The notes beneath the pieces are model-generated. The model saw only the letters and a list, made by a program, of their open reading frames with translations, did no database searches and had not been told where the DNA came from. The position numbers and the translations under genes were made by a program. From Amyelois transitella (lineage: Eukaryota; Arthropoda; Insecta; Lepidoptera; Pyralidae), in NCBI RefSeq assembly GCF_032362555.1, contig NC_083536.1, forward strand, positions 7,254,001 through 7,318,000: a stretch of DNA of 64,000 nt, read 5' to 3'. Shown here piece by piece: positions 9,880 to 20,857 of this stretch (the first letter of the stretch is position 1; each line of letters opens with the position of its first letter).

Positions 9880-12800
9880 GGGATGGGGTTGGGCGACCCC
9901 CAGGTAATGGCTAGCCTTACCCTGGCATGCGGGGCTCTGCTGGGGCGGACAAAATTTTTCCCTAGCGTCTCGTGGGAATCGCATTATGAACCTTAAAAAG
10001 CATATAAATGGCGGCGATGGTGTCCGCACCCCATCACGTCTCGTTCCCGGCGGGAGCGGTATGCGGTCTGCTGAAAGCCGCTTTGCGACGATGAATGTAA
10101 GAGGAGGAATGAAGGATAAGATTGAGGAAGTATGCCAGATGATGAATGAAAGACGTTTGGATGTGTTGTGCGTGAATGAAACGAAGCGGAAAGGATGCGA
10201 CGCGACGCAGCACGGCCCTTACACGGCGTATTGGTCTGGAATTTCCAGTACCAGCCGAGGCTGTCAAGGGGTCGGTCTAATTCTTTCTGCACGAATGGCT
10301 GAGTGCGTGAATGAGTATGAGTGTGTCAGCCCTCGTCTTCTATGGATTAGGCTGAAAGTTGGAATCACTCGGATCTTCGTTCTAGGTGTTTATGCACCTT
10401 GGGATGTGGGTTCGAGGGGTACAACATCAGCAAAAAACGAAAACGAGGAGTTCTGGAATAGTGTAAGAGAAGTATTGAAAGTTACCAAGCCAAATGAGAA
10501 GATTATTATGTTAGGTGATTTTAATGGATGGGTGGGTGTAAAGCGTGATGGATATGAAAAGGTGCTTGGTGCGTTTGGTGACGAAAAGGTGAATGATAAT
10601 GGAAGAAGTGTATTAGAAATTTGTCTAGAGTGGGATCTTTTTGTGTCGAACTCAATGTTTCAACATAAAGAGATCCACACCTACACAAGAGTGGAAGGTA
10701 TTTTAAAAAGTATGATAGACTTTGTGATTGTAGATGAAAGATTGAAGAACAAAGTGCTGGATACCCGTGCATATCGCGGTGCTGGCATTGACTCGGACCA
10801 TTTACTGGTGATATCCCGGATAAGGGGTATCTTCAATCGCTGGCGGCACAGGGTAAGGGAGCAAACCAGCGCTTTGGAAAGAGTAAAAGTAGAAAATTTG
10901 CAAGATATGGATGTAGGTAAGAAGTATATTAATAGACTGAAGGATGAATTTGAAGATTTAGAGGAAATGAGCGATATTGAAGATGGATGGAAGGAATTTA
11001 AAGAAAGAATTGTGAAAGTAGCTGTTGAAGTGTGTGGTGTAAGTAGAAGAAGGAAAGGAAAAAATCACAAAAATGCGTGGATGAGTAAAGATGTGCAAGA
11101 ACTTGTGCGATTAAAGAAGAAAGCATGGCTGGATTTGTTAGCAGCAAAAGCTAGCTTAAGAATGCAAGAGGTTATAGATGAAGATGTGAATGAAGCACGT
11201 AAGGAATATAAGAAAATGAAAGATTTGGTTAAGAAAGCTGTGATTAGAAAGAAAGAAGAGTATAAAGAGGATTTTGATAAAAGGCTATCAGAAGACTTTC
11301 AGTCAAATCTGAAAGTATTCTGGAAATCCGTAAGGTCAGCCCGAGGAAATACTATAACCAGAGAGCTGACTAGGATCAGATGCCAGGATGGTAGCGTTGT
11401 GAAAGGAGAAGAATGTGTACTAAAGATATGGAAGGACTATTTTGAAAGTTTATTTGAAAAAAAGGAAGGAAATAAGAAAGATTTCTGCTATAGCGAAGAA
11501 AAAGAGAATGAGATGGAAGGCGAAATTGAAATGTTCGAAATTGTGGAAGCACTTAAGAGTATGAAAGCGGGAAAGGCTGCTGGGTGTGATAGAGTGTCGG
11601 TCGAGATGCTTAAAGCAGGAAAAGGCGTAGTAGCTAGTCAGTTGTACTGCCTTTTCAATTTGTGTTGGAGAAGCGGCCGAGTACCAAAAGATTGGTGTAA
11701 GGCTGTTATCGTGCCACTTTACAAAGGAAAAGGGTCACAGCTGGACTGCAAAAATTATCGTGGTATAAGCCTGCTTAGCGTCGTCGGCAAATTGTATGCT
11801 AAGGTATTGATTAATAGAGTCAGGAATGAAACTGATGACAAAATATGGGATGCTCAAGCGGGATTTCGAAAGGGAATGGGATGTACTGATCAGGTCTTTT
11901 CCTTGCGGTGCATAGCCGAAAAGTTTTTGGCCAAGAGTCAAAAAGTCTATTGCACATTCGTAGATCTGGAAAAGGCCTATGACAGAGTTGAGAGGAATGA
12001 ATTGTGGTCAGCACTTTCTATGCATGGGGTGAGCAGTCTCTTAATACGAGCACTGAAATCCTTATATGAGGATTCGAGTGCTTGTGTCAGGATAAACGGA
12101 GCGCACACTGAGTGGTTTAAGATTGAGAAAGGCGTTAGGCAAGGATGTGTTGCGTCACCGTGGCTGTTCAACCTATTTATGGATAGCTGTTTGACAGATT
12201 TGAAAGAGTCTAAAAGTGGATTAAGGATGAATGAGTTACTCGTCAAATGTCTGCTCTATGCCGACGATCAGGTTATACTGGCGTCATCAGAGGAGGAGTT
12301 ACAGGAGATGGTAAACTGTATGCATGAAGCTTTAAAAGAGAAAGGAATGAAAGTGAACGTAAGTAAAACTAAAACACTGGTTTTTGAAATGGAGAAAGAA
12401 ATGACAGCATGTAATATTTTGATTGGAGGAGAAAAAGTGGAGCAAGTGAAAGAGTTTGTATATCTAGGATCAAAGTTTACATCAGATGGCAAGTATGATA
12501 GTGATATTGAAAGGAGAGTGAACGCGGGGAACATGGTGAATGGAGCTTTGCATGCCTTTATGAGCAGTCAGAAACTATCCAAAAAGGCTCGACTGGCTGT
12601 GCACAGGGGCGTGTTGGTCCCGACATTAATGTATGGGAGTGAAAGTTGGGTATGGCAAAAGAAGCATGAAAGCAGAATAAATGCAGTGGAAATGAGAGCG
12701 TTAAGGAGTATGATGGGTGTGAAATTGAGTGACAGGATAAGGAACAGCGTGATAAGGGAATGTTGTGATGTGAAAGAAGATGTAGTTACAGGAATAGAAA

Positions 12801-13108
12801 AGGGTATGTTAAGATGGTTCGGTCATGTGGAGAGGATGAATGAAAGCAGGTTGACTAAGCAGATATACAAGGAGAGTGTGGAGGGAAAGGTCGGAGTGGG
12901 AAGACCTAGACGAACGTATCTTGATCAAATTAAGGACGTCCTGGTAAAGGGTCAGGTCAAAAGTACCCGAAACCGCCGAGCTTGTATGAAGAGAGTTATG
13001 AATGTGGACGAAGCGAAAGAAGTATGCAGAGATCGTGGCAAGTGGAAAGAGGTAGTCTCTGCCTACCCCTCCGGGAAAGAGGCGTGATTTTATGTATGTA
13101 TGTATGTA
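9880..13108 (+). mobile_element. RTE-type LINE (RTE-1)
   Basis: TGTTATATG occurs immediately before (9871-9879) and after (13109-13117) the element, a 9-bp target duplication. The right end is a short ATGT repeat rather than poly(A), as is typical of the RTE clade. The element starts at the point corresponding to about 58230 in the other copy, so about 200 bp of 5' leader is missing, but its single ORF is whole. Confidence 0.9.
9986..13087 (+). CDS. RTE-1 endonuclease/reverse transcriptase, 1033 aa
   Basis: This single polyprotein nicks target DNA and reverse-transcribes the LINE RNA at the nick. The apurinic-type endonuclease occupies about residues 30-280. Its motifs are MNVRGG, NETKRKG near 65, GDFNGWVG near 176 and DSDHLL near 268. 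The reverse transcriptase spans about 520-800, with KAAGCDRVSVEML near 528, NYRGISLLS, FVDLEKAYD, GVRQGCVASP and the YADD active site near 757. The C-terminus (GWFGHVERM-like and GRPRRTYLDQI) is the usual tail of this clade. There is no stop or frameshift. Translation could also begin at a later ATG (10091). The ORF ends 20 bases before the tandem ATGT tail. Confidence 0.92.
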   Translation: MNLKKHINGGDGVRTPSRLVPGGSGMRSAESRFATMNVRGGMKDKIEEVCQMMNERRLDVLCVNETKRKGCDATQHGPYTAYWSGISSTSRGCQGVGLILSARMAECVNEYECVSPRLLWIRLKVGITRIFVLGVYAPWDVGSRGTTSAKNENEEFWNSVREVLKVTKPNEKIIMLGDFNGWVGVKRDGYEKVLGAFGDEKVNDNGRSVLEICLEWDLFVSNSMFQHKEIHTYTRVEGILKSMIDFVIVDERLKNKVLDTRAYRGAGIDSDHLLVISRIRGIFNRWRHRVREQTSALERVKVENLQDMDVGKKYINRLKDEFEDLEEMSDIEDGWKEFKERIVKVAVEVCGVSRRRKGKNHKNAWMSKDVQELVRLKKKAWLDLLAAKASLRMQEVIDEDVNEARKEYKKMKDLVKKAVIRKKEEYKEDFDKRLSEDFQSNLKVFWKSVRSARGNTITRELTRIRCQDGSVVKGEECVLKIWKDYFESLFEKKEGNKKDFCYSEEKENEMEGEIEMFEIVEALKSMKAGKAAGCDRVSVEMLKAGKGVVASQLYCLFNLCWRSGRVPKDWCKAVIVPLYKGKGSQLDCKNYRGISLLSVVGKLYAKVLINRVRNETDDKIWDAQAGFRKGMGCTDQVFSLRCIAEKFLAKSQKVYCTFVDLEKAYDRVERNELWSALSMHGVSSLLIRALKSLYEDSSACVRINGAHTEWFKIEKGVRQGCVASPWLFNLFMDSCLTDLKESKSGLRMNELLVKCLLYADDQVILASSEEELQEMVNCMHEALKEKGMKVNVSKTKTLVFEMEKEMTACNILIGGEKVEQVKEFVYLGSKFTSDGKYDSDIERRVNAGNMVNGALHAFMSSQKLSKKARLAVHRGVLVPTLMYGSESWVWQKKHESRINAVEMRALRSMMGVKLSDRIRNSVIRECCDVKEDVVTGIEKGMLRWFGHVERMNESRLTKQIYKESVEGKVGVGRPRRTYLDQIKDVLVKGQVKSTRNRRACMKRVMNVDEAKEVCRDRGKWKEVVSAYPSGKEA

Positions 13109-13117
13109 TGTTATATG

Positions 13118-13669
13118 CAATTTATCCAAAGAGAGTTAACTTCCCGGACCCTGCTAGTTATAAAAATATTCATATAAAATTAGTTGGTCAGTAGGTATAT
13201 ACTCAGTAGGCGAACAAAATGTTTAATCGTTTTATTGGTACTAAGCCGTGTATATACCTAAATAAAATAAAATTAACATCTTACCTTGATTGCCTTTCTA
13301 TTAATATTATTATCACGATCGCAGTGTGGACGATACACGGACTTCTTATTGAACCTGAGTTGATCAGAGAATGAACAAACTGTAGGAAATGATGTTTCCT
13401 AGTGCGATTTTTATTCGATAAGTACCTATATTATTTTCTTGTTCTTCCTTTATTAATATATACTTACATGTTTATATATAAATGGTAATTGAAAAATAAT
13501 AAAATATTTATGTTTTTATTAGTGTTTAGTAAAAAATGTTTTAAAATTTCCCATTACTACAAGGATATACCGTACCATAGATGAGAGCCCTCAAGTCAAT
13601 TCATTGAAATCACTTGCTACTGGAATTGTAATATTGAGCGACATTTTACTACCCAAAACTAATATTAAC
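13118..13669. other. AT-rich noncoding stretch with one weak exon candidate
   Basis: No ORF of note. On the reverse strand, 13285-13380 is bracketed by a plausible acceptor (TTTCCTACAG) and donor (AAG then GTAAGA). It is open in two frames, but neither joins in frame to the exon at 6425-6744, so I do not call it a gene. Confidence 0.35.
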
Positions 13670-15826
13670 ATGGAAACTCTAGAAGCCATAGATACGACTG
13701 AAACTTCAGAAAAAGCCACTCTTTCTGTACAAAAACATTCGCCACAAATCTCACCATCAAATTCTGATAAAATGCCATCTGAAAATAAAATAGAAAGCGA
13801 TCCTTCGCATGTACCTGTTGCACTGGTTGCTGACCCGGCGACGCCACTAGCAATTGAATCTGAATACCAGCTTTCTCATACCTCTTTGACTACTACATCT
13901 ATTAATAATACAACAACAACACCGCGAAATTCATTGATCTGCAAAATTGATTTATCGAGACTAGTCTCCATTAGAAATATTAAACTCAGTAAGATTCTTT
14001 CACTTAATTCGCCTGGTTCATCCGCTAGTGACACTAATGATTCACATACGACTAGCACAAAGCCAACAAACAATTCATCTCAAAAGACCTTAAGAACCAA
14101 TGACAAACATTACCAACTATCTCCAATTAATTCCAACGAAAGTGATCCTGATCTTAGTGATTTAGATCTCACTTATCATACAGGAATGGTAGATATAGAT
14201 AGTCGACCGGCGCCATCCTTGTTATCTCGTCAAAGCAGACTTTCGTCGTCTTCAAGCTCTGGAACATCATCTGAAAATAGCGCTGATAGTTCAATTTCAC
14301 CAATTCGTAAAACTAGAAAACGCCAACGTGAACCTGAATCTTGGAAATTCAATACTGCAAAACGTTTAAGTAATACTGGTCAATCATATTTATCGGTCAG
14401 AACTAAGAAAACAGTTGATGCACGTAAGGTCAAACCACCATGCAATGAAAAATGCCGTTTGAAGTGTTTTAGTAAATTTACTGAACAAGAAAGGAAAACA
14501 TATTTTGATAAATATTGGGATTTAAGAGATATAAATATACAGAGAGCATATATTAAAAGTTGTATGGTCGAAATCAAGCCTAAGTATAAATACAGCAAGA
14601 ATGAGAATCCTAGAAAGTCAAACTATGCTTTTTATCTGAACCGTAGTAACACAAAAGAAAGGGTTTGCAAAACTTTTTTCATTAATACATTTGATATAAC
14701 AGACAGAATGATACGTACGGTTAAAGAAAAATGTGACGAACATAACTTTCTAAGTGAAGACAAACGTGGAAAACATGGAAACCATAGAAAGATCGATTCT
14801 ACTTTAGTACGCGACATTAAGAGTTTCATAGCTTCGATTCCTCGGGTTGAGTCCCATTATACTAGAGCAACATCATCTTGTGAATATATTTCTCCCGGCA
14901 GAACATTGACCGAAATTTATCAGGATTTCGTGGAGCTGCAACAAAAGAATGGACGTTCGTCAGGCAAGTTTTGCAATTTCTATGACATTTTTAAGGACAC
15001 CGGTATAAAAATACACCAACCTAAAAAGGATCTGTGCGACTTATGTAGAGATTATAAATTAACACCGAACAACGAGGACTTGAAACAAGAGTATGACAGA
15101 CATATAGAAGAGAAGGACTTATCAAGGAAAGAAAAAAAGGAAGATCGATACGCTATAAACGAAAACAAAATTGTTGCGGTCTACGACCTGGAAGCTATAT
15201 TACAGGTACCGCAAGGGAAATCAAGTAGTTTCTATTACAAAACAAAAATGAACTGTTACAATTTCACCATTGCAGAATTAGCCAAAAAGAATCCTACTGA
15301 AGAGGATAGCAACAAAGCATACACGAATGTATACAGTTACTTTTGGGATGAAACACAAGGCCAAAAAGGTTCCATCGAAATCGCAACGTGTGTTCTAAAT
15401 TTCTTACGGTTGGTAAACGAACGGAGCACAAGCAAGTCTGTGGACGTAATTTTTTACTCTGACAATACATTTAGTCAGAACAAAAACAAATATATTACAA
15501 CGTTGTACATGTATGCGTTGACACAATTTGAAAACATCAACTCTATACGTCACAAATATTTAATCAAGGGTCATACACAAAATGAAAACGACAATGCCCA
15601 TAGCTTAATCGAAAAAGAAATACAAAAGTATTTCAAAGCAGACACAATTTACACTCCGATTCAATATATTCCTCTGATAAAAAGCGCTAAAAAAACTGGT
15701 AAGAAATTTGAAGTACAGACTTTGACATTTGATGATTTTGTAGATGTTAAAGATTTACAAAGTCAATGGGGTTTGAATTTCACCAAAGATACAAACAGGA
15801 ATTCAATTGTATGGAATGACGTTTAG
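13670..15826 (+). CDS. DUF7869-like protein, 718 aa, probably C-terminally truncated
   Basis: The start is the first in-frame ATG (METLEAID); the frame is open further left without an ATG. Residues 1 to about 240 are Ser/Thr/Asn-rich and low-complexity. A basic patch (RKTRKRQRE) and a conserved Cys segment (PPCNEKCRLKCFSKF) follow. Then come a middle region with CDLC and the DUF7869-type block in about the last 200 residues: AVYDLEAILQVP, FYYKTKMNCYNF, YFWDETQGQ, FYSDNTFSQNKNKY, and GHTQNENDNAHS followed by IEKEI. The protein ends at WNDV, where the 2-3255 copy continues about 70 residues, so a premature stop is likely. Function is unknown. Aspartates at YDLEA and YSDN and the acidic GHTQNEND block would fit an RNase H-like nuclease (inference). 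It may be an unrecognised transposon's protein; no terminal repeats were found around it. Confidence 0.7.
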   Translation: METLEAIDTTETSEKATLSVQKHSPQISPSNSDKMPSENKIESDPSHVPVALVADPATPLAIESEYQLSHTSLTTTSINNTTTTPRNSLICKIDLSRLVSIRNIKLSKILSLNSPGSSASDTNDSHTTSTKPTNNSSQKTLRTNDKHYQLSPINSNESDPDLSDLDLTYHTGMVDIDSRPAPSLLSRQSRLSSSSSSGTSSENSADSSISPIRKTRKRQREPESWKFNTAKRLSNTGQSYLSVRTKKTVDARKVKPPCNEKCRLKCFSKFTEQERKTYFDKYWDLRDINIQRAYIKSCMVEIKPKYKYSKNENPRKSNYAFYLNRSNTKERVCKTFFINTFDITDRMIRTVKEKCDEHNFLSEDKRGKHGNHRKIDSTLVRDIKSFIASIPRVESHYTRATSSCEYISPGRTLTEIYQDFVELQQKNGRSSGKFCNFYDIFKDTGIKIHQPKKDLCDLCRDYKLTPNNEDLKQEYDRHIEEKDLSRKEKKEDRYAINENKIVAVYDLEAILQVPQGKSSSFYYKTKMNCYNFTIAELAKKNPTEEDSNKAYTNVYSYFWDETQGQKGSIEIATCVLNFLRLVNERSTSKSVDVIFYSDNTFSQNKNKYITTLYMYALTQFENINSIRHKYLIKGHTQNENDNAHSLIEKEIQKYFKADTIYTPIQYIPLIKSAKKTGKKFEVQTLTFDDFVDVKDLQSQWGLNFTKDTNRNSIVWNDV

Positions 15827-16304
15827 TGCAGGCGCTGGAGGAAGTTGAGTATGCAAAATGTGAGGACCGGCAACTATGCTCAAATTCGTTTACCTGAGAC
15901 CCCGAACAAACGGAAAACCCATGTTGCCAGCAGCTGTATTGGTCCCTTTCCCTTATCCCTACCCTTCTCCCCGCTCTACGCGCCGATGCGTCATAGCGCT
16001 CGTAATAGTCAGTATAAAACAATTTTTGGTGTGTAACGGTTTGTTTGTTTGTATTTTGTTTGTAAACTCTTTATTGCACATAAAAATAAATATAACAAAA
16101 TCAGAACAGTTATTGAATATAAAAGAATATGTACAATGGCGGACTTATCCCAATCGGGATTTCTTCCAGTCAACCAAAATAAAAAGGAAAATCCATAGTT
16201 GACTATGGATTTTGAGGCAGCGCAGATTAAAAGCATTGAAGATGCGTTACAACAATCAATTAATTACAAACTAATTAATGATAAACATACATAAATAAGT
16301 ACAC

Positions 16305-18420
16305 TCAAATTTTAGATGCATCAGAATACAGTCTTTTGATTAGTGTTTTAAAAGAACTAAGGTTAAGGGCTGATCTCGTATCTTGGGGAAGATCATTCCA
16401 AAGCTGAGCAGAACGTACACTAAAAGATAAACCATAAGTTCGAGAGGAATAAGGAGGAATAAGTAATTTGGGATCGTTATGAGACCGCAAACGACTATCC
16501 GTCTCACGGAACGAGAAATTATCATGAAGATAGTGGGGGAAAGAAGGATTAAAAAGGACATTAAACAAGAGAGATAGTGTGTGAACATTACGTCTAAGGC
16601 GAATAGGGAGCCAATTCAATTGGCGACGAAAGTCAGAAACATGATCGAACTTGCGAAGACCGAAAACAAAGCGAATGCCCTGGTTTTGTAAACGCTCTAA
16701 CTTATCAAGCAATTCCTCAGTAATGTTCAAACAAGCAACATCGGAATAATCTAGAAGAGGAAAGAGAAGCGACTGAACAAGCACAGTTTTAGTGACGACG
16801 GGTAAAAATTTTTGCATTCGGCGAAGTGAATGTAACGACACATACATCTTACGGCTGATTTCATTGATATAGGGAATCCACGAGAGAGTCTGGTCAATGA
16901 TGATACCCAGATTAGTCACTTTGGGAGATAAAGGAATAATATTGTTGTTCAGTACTAAGCTAGGAACCATCACATTTTCCAATTTCGAAATATAATGCGG
17001 ACTACCAATAACAATGGCCTGTGACTTGGCAGCATTAACTAAAAGACCAAAACGGCTTGACCAATCTGCAATCCTCTCCAAATCCGAATTAATGGTACTA
17101 AAAGCATCATTAATATCATCCAAACTAGCAGACGCATAGATCTGTAAGTCATCGGCATAAAGATGAAAATTAGAGGAAAGAGACGCAGTAATACCATCAA
17201 CGAATATTGAGAACAGAACCGGAGAAAGAATGCCACCCTGCGGAACACCAGCTACTAGATCACACCAATCTGAGAAGCAATCATTCAATTTTATACGTTG
17301 TTGACGACCAGTAAGGTAAGATGAAAACCAACAGAGGGCATTTGAGGAAAAATTTAAAGTACGTAAAATTTCAACCAAAATATCGAAATCGACAGTATTA
17401 AAAGCACTTGTGAAATCAAGAAGAACAAGTACGGTAAGCTTTTTATTTTCAATATTAAAACGGATGTCATCCGTAATTTTTACAAGAGCTGTCGTAATAC
17501 TATGGCCACATTTAAAACCTGATTGAAAAGAACTTAAAATATTATAGCGTGATAAGTGTGCACTTAATTGTTGATGGACATGATATTCCAAGATTTTTGA
17601 CAGCACAGACAGAATTGAAATAGGACGCAAATGAGAAGGACATGAAGGCGAATTTCTTTTAGGACGAGGAATTATGTGAGCGAGTTTCCAATTAGTGGGA
17701 AAGATGCCCGACGATATGGAACAGTTTAAGATGTTTACAATATAAGGGGCAATCAATTCCGCTATCGGTTTAATCATATCGAGGGATATAGCGTCATCAC
17801 CTACTGCCCTTGAATTAATGGACTTAATAAATTTTATTGCATCGTCAGTGGTAATCTCACTTATACAGAAAGAGGGGAAATCACAAGAAGGTTGAACAGC
17901 CAGACTAGCAAGCGTTGCCTGTTTCGTAAATGACGAACAATTCTTAGAAGAAGAACAAAAGTGCCTATTTAATTCATTTACGTCCATATCAAAACTCTCC
18001 TCAGGCCTCTGCTTACCAAAACCCAAACCCTTCAAAAACTTCCACAATTTACCAGGGGGACAGTTTTCCACATTAGTATGAATATATTTGCGCTTAGCAT
18101 CCCTACATTTTTTATTGCAAACGTTACGAAGAAAAACATAAGTAGAATGGTTCTCAGCAGATGGGCACTGACGTAATTTTAGTTTAGCTTTATCTCTTCT
18201 GGCCATGCACTTCCTGATTTCGGGTGTGAGCCAAGGAGCAGGGTTATGTTTAATGCGAACAGGATGAAGAGGAGCATGTTTATCGAAAAGTGATAATAAT
18301 ATTTCGTTGAATTTAGAGACCTTTGAATCTACGTCTGGAGCCTTTAAAACAGTGCTCCAGTCCGCATTATTAAAATCAGTTAAAAATAACTGTTCATTAA
18401 TTGCCGTGAAATCACGACGG
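16305..18420 (-). pseudogene. LINE-2 ORF2, reverse transcriptase part (frameshifted from endonuclease)
   Basis: This part of ORF2 copies LINE RNA into DNA at the target nick. Motifs in order are RAVGDDAISLDMI, HLRPISILSVLSKILE, FQSGFKCGHST-like, VLLDFTSAFNTVD, GVPQGGILSPVLF and the YADD site in HLYADDLQIYAS. The long CR1/L2-family C-terminal region follows (RLQNQGIRFVFGL, LNWLPIRLRR, SAQLWNDLPQ). The open frame extends back to 18572, but sense coding appears to begin near RRDFTAINEQ, just after the endonuclease frame runs into a stop. A single-base indel near 18415 explains the split. Confidence 0.85.
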
Positions 18421-19272
18421 AAAATAACTTTGTCTACGCTTAGGAGAACGCAACTTAAAAGACGCATAAAGAAGGTCATGAGCAGAAAAACACACTGCAT
18501 TAAATTGGCCATGAACTGACACAAGATCCGGGGAAGAAGTGATAATAAGATCAAGAAAAGATGGCGGACCATTATGTGGAAAATGTGTAGCGCTAAGAGG
18601 AAGGCAGTGTAAATTTAAAGAATGAAGAAGAGAAAGAAGAGATCTTGATCTTGAATCATTTTTAATAAGACAAGTATTAAAATCCCCCATTATAATAATG
18701 TGTTCGAAACGACAACGATAATCCGACAAAAGAAGCTCAAAAGAGGAAAAGTAATTTATGTGAAGAGAAGGGCTATAATATACACCAAGAAGAATTTTAG
18801 TATGAGAAAGAGAAATTTCTAGAAAAAGGTGTTCAGGGTTTTCATATGCAGAAGGAGATTGAGATAAAATTTGGCATGGTATATCACCTCGTAAATAAAT
18901 AGCGACTCCACCACATCTTACCATTTTAGTGACACCATTAGTGACGGTTTCGTAAATTCGATCATTTCTAAATAGTTTAAATCCCGGAAGGGGATACATA
19001 GTTGAAGGAAGAGAAGGTTTCAGAAAGCTTTCCGAAATGAGAATTGCGTGAACGGAAGAATTAGAAAATATCGACAATAAGTCGGAGTAATGTTCAGGTA
19101 CGCTTTGTGCATTTATGTGTACAACATTAAAGTTCTTGGAGAAAGAAGAAAAAGTAGCGTTCAAATTATCGCCTAAAGATCGCTCAAAATCGTCAGCACT
19201 GAGGAGGCTGTCCGAGGAAGAGGAAAGAGAAAAATAATCATCTCCAGAACTGTTACCGAATACATCAGCCAT
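18412..19272 (-). pseudogene. LINE-2 ORF2, endonuclease part
   Basis: This is the N-terminal portion of ORF2, starting at the ATG at 19272 (MADVFGNSSGDD). The apurinic-type endonuclease motifs are NVVHINAQSV, ISESFLKP, GGVAIYLR, GDFNTC, FLDLIITSSP and SAHDLLYASF. The last is the usual S-D-H catalytic block in a degenerate S-A-H-D form. It ends in a stop at 18412, 20 codons after that block, where the next frame picks up the reverse transcriptase. Intact ORF2 would be one protein of about 980 aa. Confidence 0.82.
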
Positions 19273-19698
19273 AGAGTGTAACAATAAATAAATAAAATAT
19301 CCTAAATAATAAAAATAAATTTAAGGTATATAAAACTAATTAAAATTCCTAAAATATAACAATAATGGTACAGTTATCTTGCCAGACATAATTATTAATT
19401 TTAAACAATAAGAGTAAGCCTACCATATATGTGGGCTCTTTATGCTATTTAACAATTAAAAAGACTCACGAACTTAAAAAAAAAAAAGAATGACAGTTGT
19501 CAATGACATTAATTGTCATTGAAGGATCATGTCATAAACTGATTAAACTGAATAAGCTACAAATTATCTACCCTGAAAATAAACAAAAACTATTAAAACA
19601 AAAAACAAGGTAGATATATATTTTTGAAATAAAAGGGAACAAATGGAAGTGCACGAAATCATCGGTCAAGCCCAGCGTTATTTTTTCGTTGATTTCGC

Positions 19699-20275
19699 TT
19701 AAAAACGAGCACTAATAGGACGAGATTTATTATTTGGCGGTACGGCACTGGAAGAGGGTTGTGTGCCTCGCACTGGCTCATTACTGTTAGCCGCAGCAAG
19801 CTCATCAGTGATAGCATGCAGCTCCGCCATTGTAGTAATTTTCTTTCTTGCATTCTTGGCGGTCACAACAACAATCTTCCCGTCACTCGTCCAACAGCCA
19901 TTCACGCCCAAAGCCTTACGCGCCTCCACGAATACTGCATGTCGGGTTGCCGTGAGATATTCAGAAACCGTCAAGCCACTTCCCTTCAATAGTTTCTTTG
20001 CAGTCCAGATTGCCAGCCGAGTAGAAGAATTTGCACAGCGGATTAGAACTGGTCGAGGCTTACCAGTCTTGGGGATTTTGCCCATACGCCAACAAGCATC
20101 AAAGGAATTTGAATTTACATCAACTTTTAACTTTTCACGACAAATCCTCTGGAGGTCCGCACTAACATCTTCATCCTTGCTTTCTCCAAGACCATGCAAT
20201 AACAAAATATTTGATCGTGATCGCATTTCAAAGCCATCAAGCACCGAAAGTATCTTAGATATTATCTCTTAGAAT
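19699..20275 (-). pseudogene. LINE-2 ORF1, C-terminal part
   Basis: The protein contains RSRSNILLLHGLGES, DACWRMGK and KPRPVLIRCANSSTR, the RRM-like RNA-binding domain of LINE ORF1 proteins, followed by a Ser/Pro-rich tail. It would coat the LINE RNA in the ribonucleoprotein particle. It lies upstream of the endonuclease in the same orientation, as expected. The frame runs back past DGFEMR to ISKILSV and is then broken by a short retroposed insertion, with the N-terminus at 20374-20567. Confidence 0.75.
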
Positions 20276-20373
20276 AGATAGTAGTTATAATTAGATTTAA
20301 GTTATGTGACGTCAATAAGTGACCTTGTATCCAATTTTGAAAATAAATCTATTCTATTCTATTCTATTCTATC
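20276..20373 (+). mobile_element. Short retroposon tail inserted in LINE-2 ORF1
   Basis: About 98 bp ending in AATAAAT followed by CTATT repeats (20347-20373). It is oriented opposite to LINE-2 and splits ORF1 between LELIE and ISKILSV. It looks like the truncated 3' end of a LINE or SINE with a TTCTA-type tail. Boundaries are approximate because the tail resembles the target. Confidence 0.55.
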
Positions 20374-20567
20374 AATTCCAACTGCTGGCTAAGTTTAGAA
20401 ACGGCTTTCCATATGAGACTTTTAACTGAGTGGTACTCACTAGCTAGGACTGCATTGTGATCCTGGGAGCTCTGACTTCCGAGAGCCTCCTCAAATGAAG
20501 ACATCTTAGATGCAAACATATTCTTCAGCTCGCTCATGTCCTTGCACAGGATGGAAAGAGTGTCCAT
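20374..20567 (-). pseudogene. LINE-2 ORF1, N-terminal coiled-coil part
   Basis: From the ATG at 20567 the protein reads MDTLSILCKDMSELKNMF and continues with heptad-like spacing to SKLSQQLELIE, where the inserted repeat introduces a stop. Coiled-coil N-termini that trimerise are normal for LINE ORF1. Together with 19699-20275 this makes one ORF1. Confidence 0.6.
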
Positions 20568-20857
20568 GGTGGTGTAGAAAATTAGTGTCCAAGGTGAAAA
20601 GTTCTTTTGAAAATAGCCTGGCAAGTTAACTTTGTAAATAAATTATAGCATAAAGTTGAGAAATTGTATTAATTATTAAAAATTATATTATTTATGAATT
20701 AAATTACTGGAGCAAATTTTAAATATGTGTTAACTTTTTGACAGCTACCGCCCAAAAAAAAAAAAAGGTTCATTTTTTCGTGTTCACGTTCTTTTATATT
20801 TATTTAAATTATTGTTTACTAATATTTGAGTCGTTTGTTTAAACAAAAACGGCGACA

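Larger units (their letters stand above)
16038..20640 (-). mobile_element. CR1/L2-type LINE (LINE-2), reverse strand
   Basis: Reading leftward there are ORF1 (20567 to 19699, interrupted), a spacer, endonuclease (19272 to 18412) and reverse transcriptase (to 16305). A 3' UTR ends in a CAAA-type short repeat (seen as GTTTGTTTGTTTG on the plus strand at about 16039). That order and a microsatellite tail rather than long poly(A) are typical of CR1/L2-like LINEs. The 5' limit is uncertain and may extend to the poly-A tract near 20755. The copy is damaged by one frameshift between the endonuclease and reverse transcriptase and by a small insertion in ORF1. Confidence 0.8.

Noticed and set aside
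13285..13380. Reverse-strand exon between good splice sites
   Set aside because: None of its open frames joins the only nearby reverse exon (6425-6744) in frame, and no motif is recognisable.
15827..16037. A continuation of the DUF7869-like protein after the stop at 15826
   Set aside because: The downstream frames do not resemble the C-terminal extension present at 2919-3255; the sequence changes to pyrimidine-rich repeat-like DNA.
19498..19522. Near-palindrome CAATGACATTAATTGTCATTG between LINE-2 ORF1 and ORF2
   Set aside because: An isolated short hairpin in the inter-ORF spacer. Nothing else supports a function.
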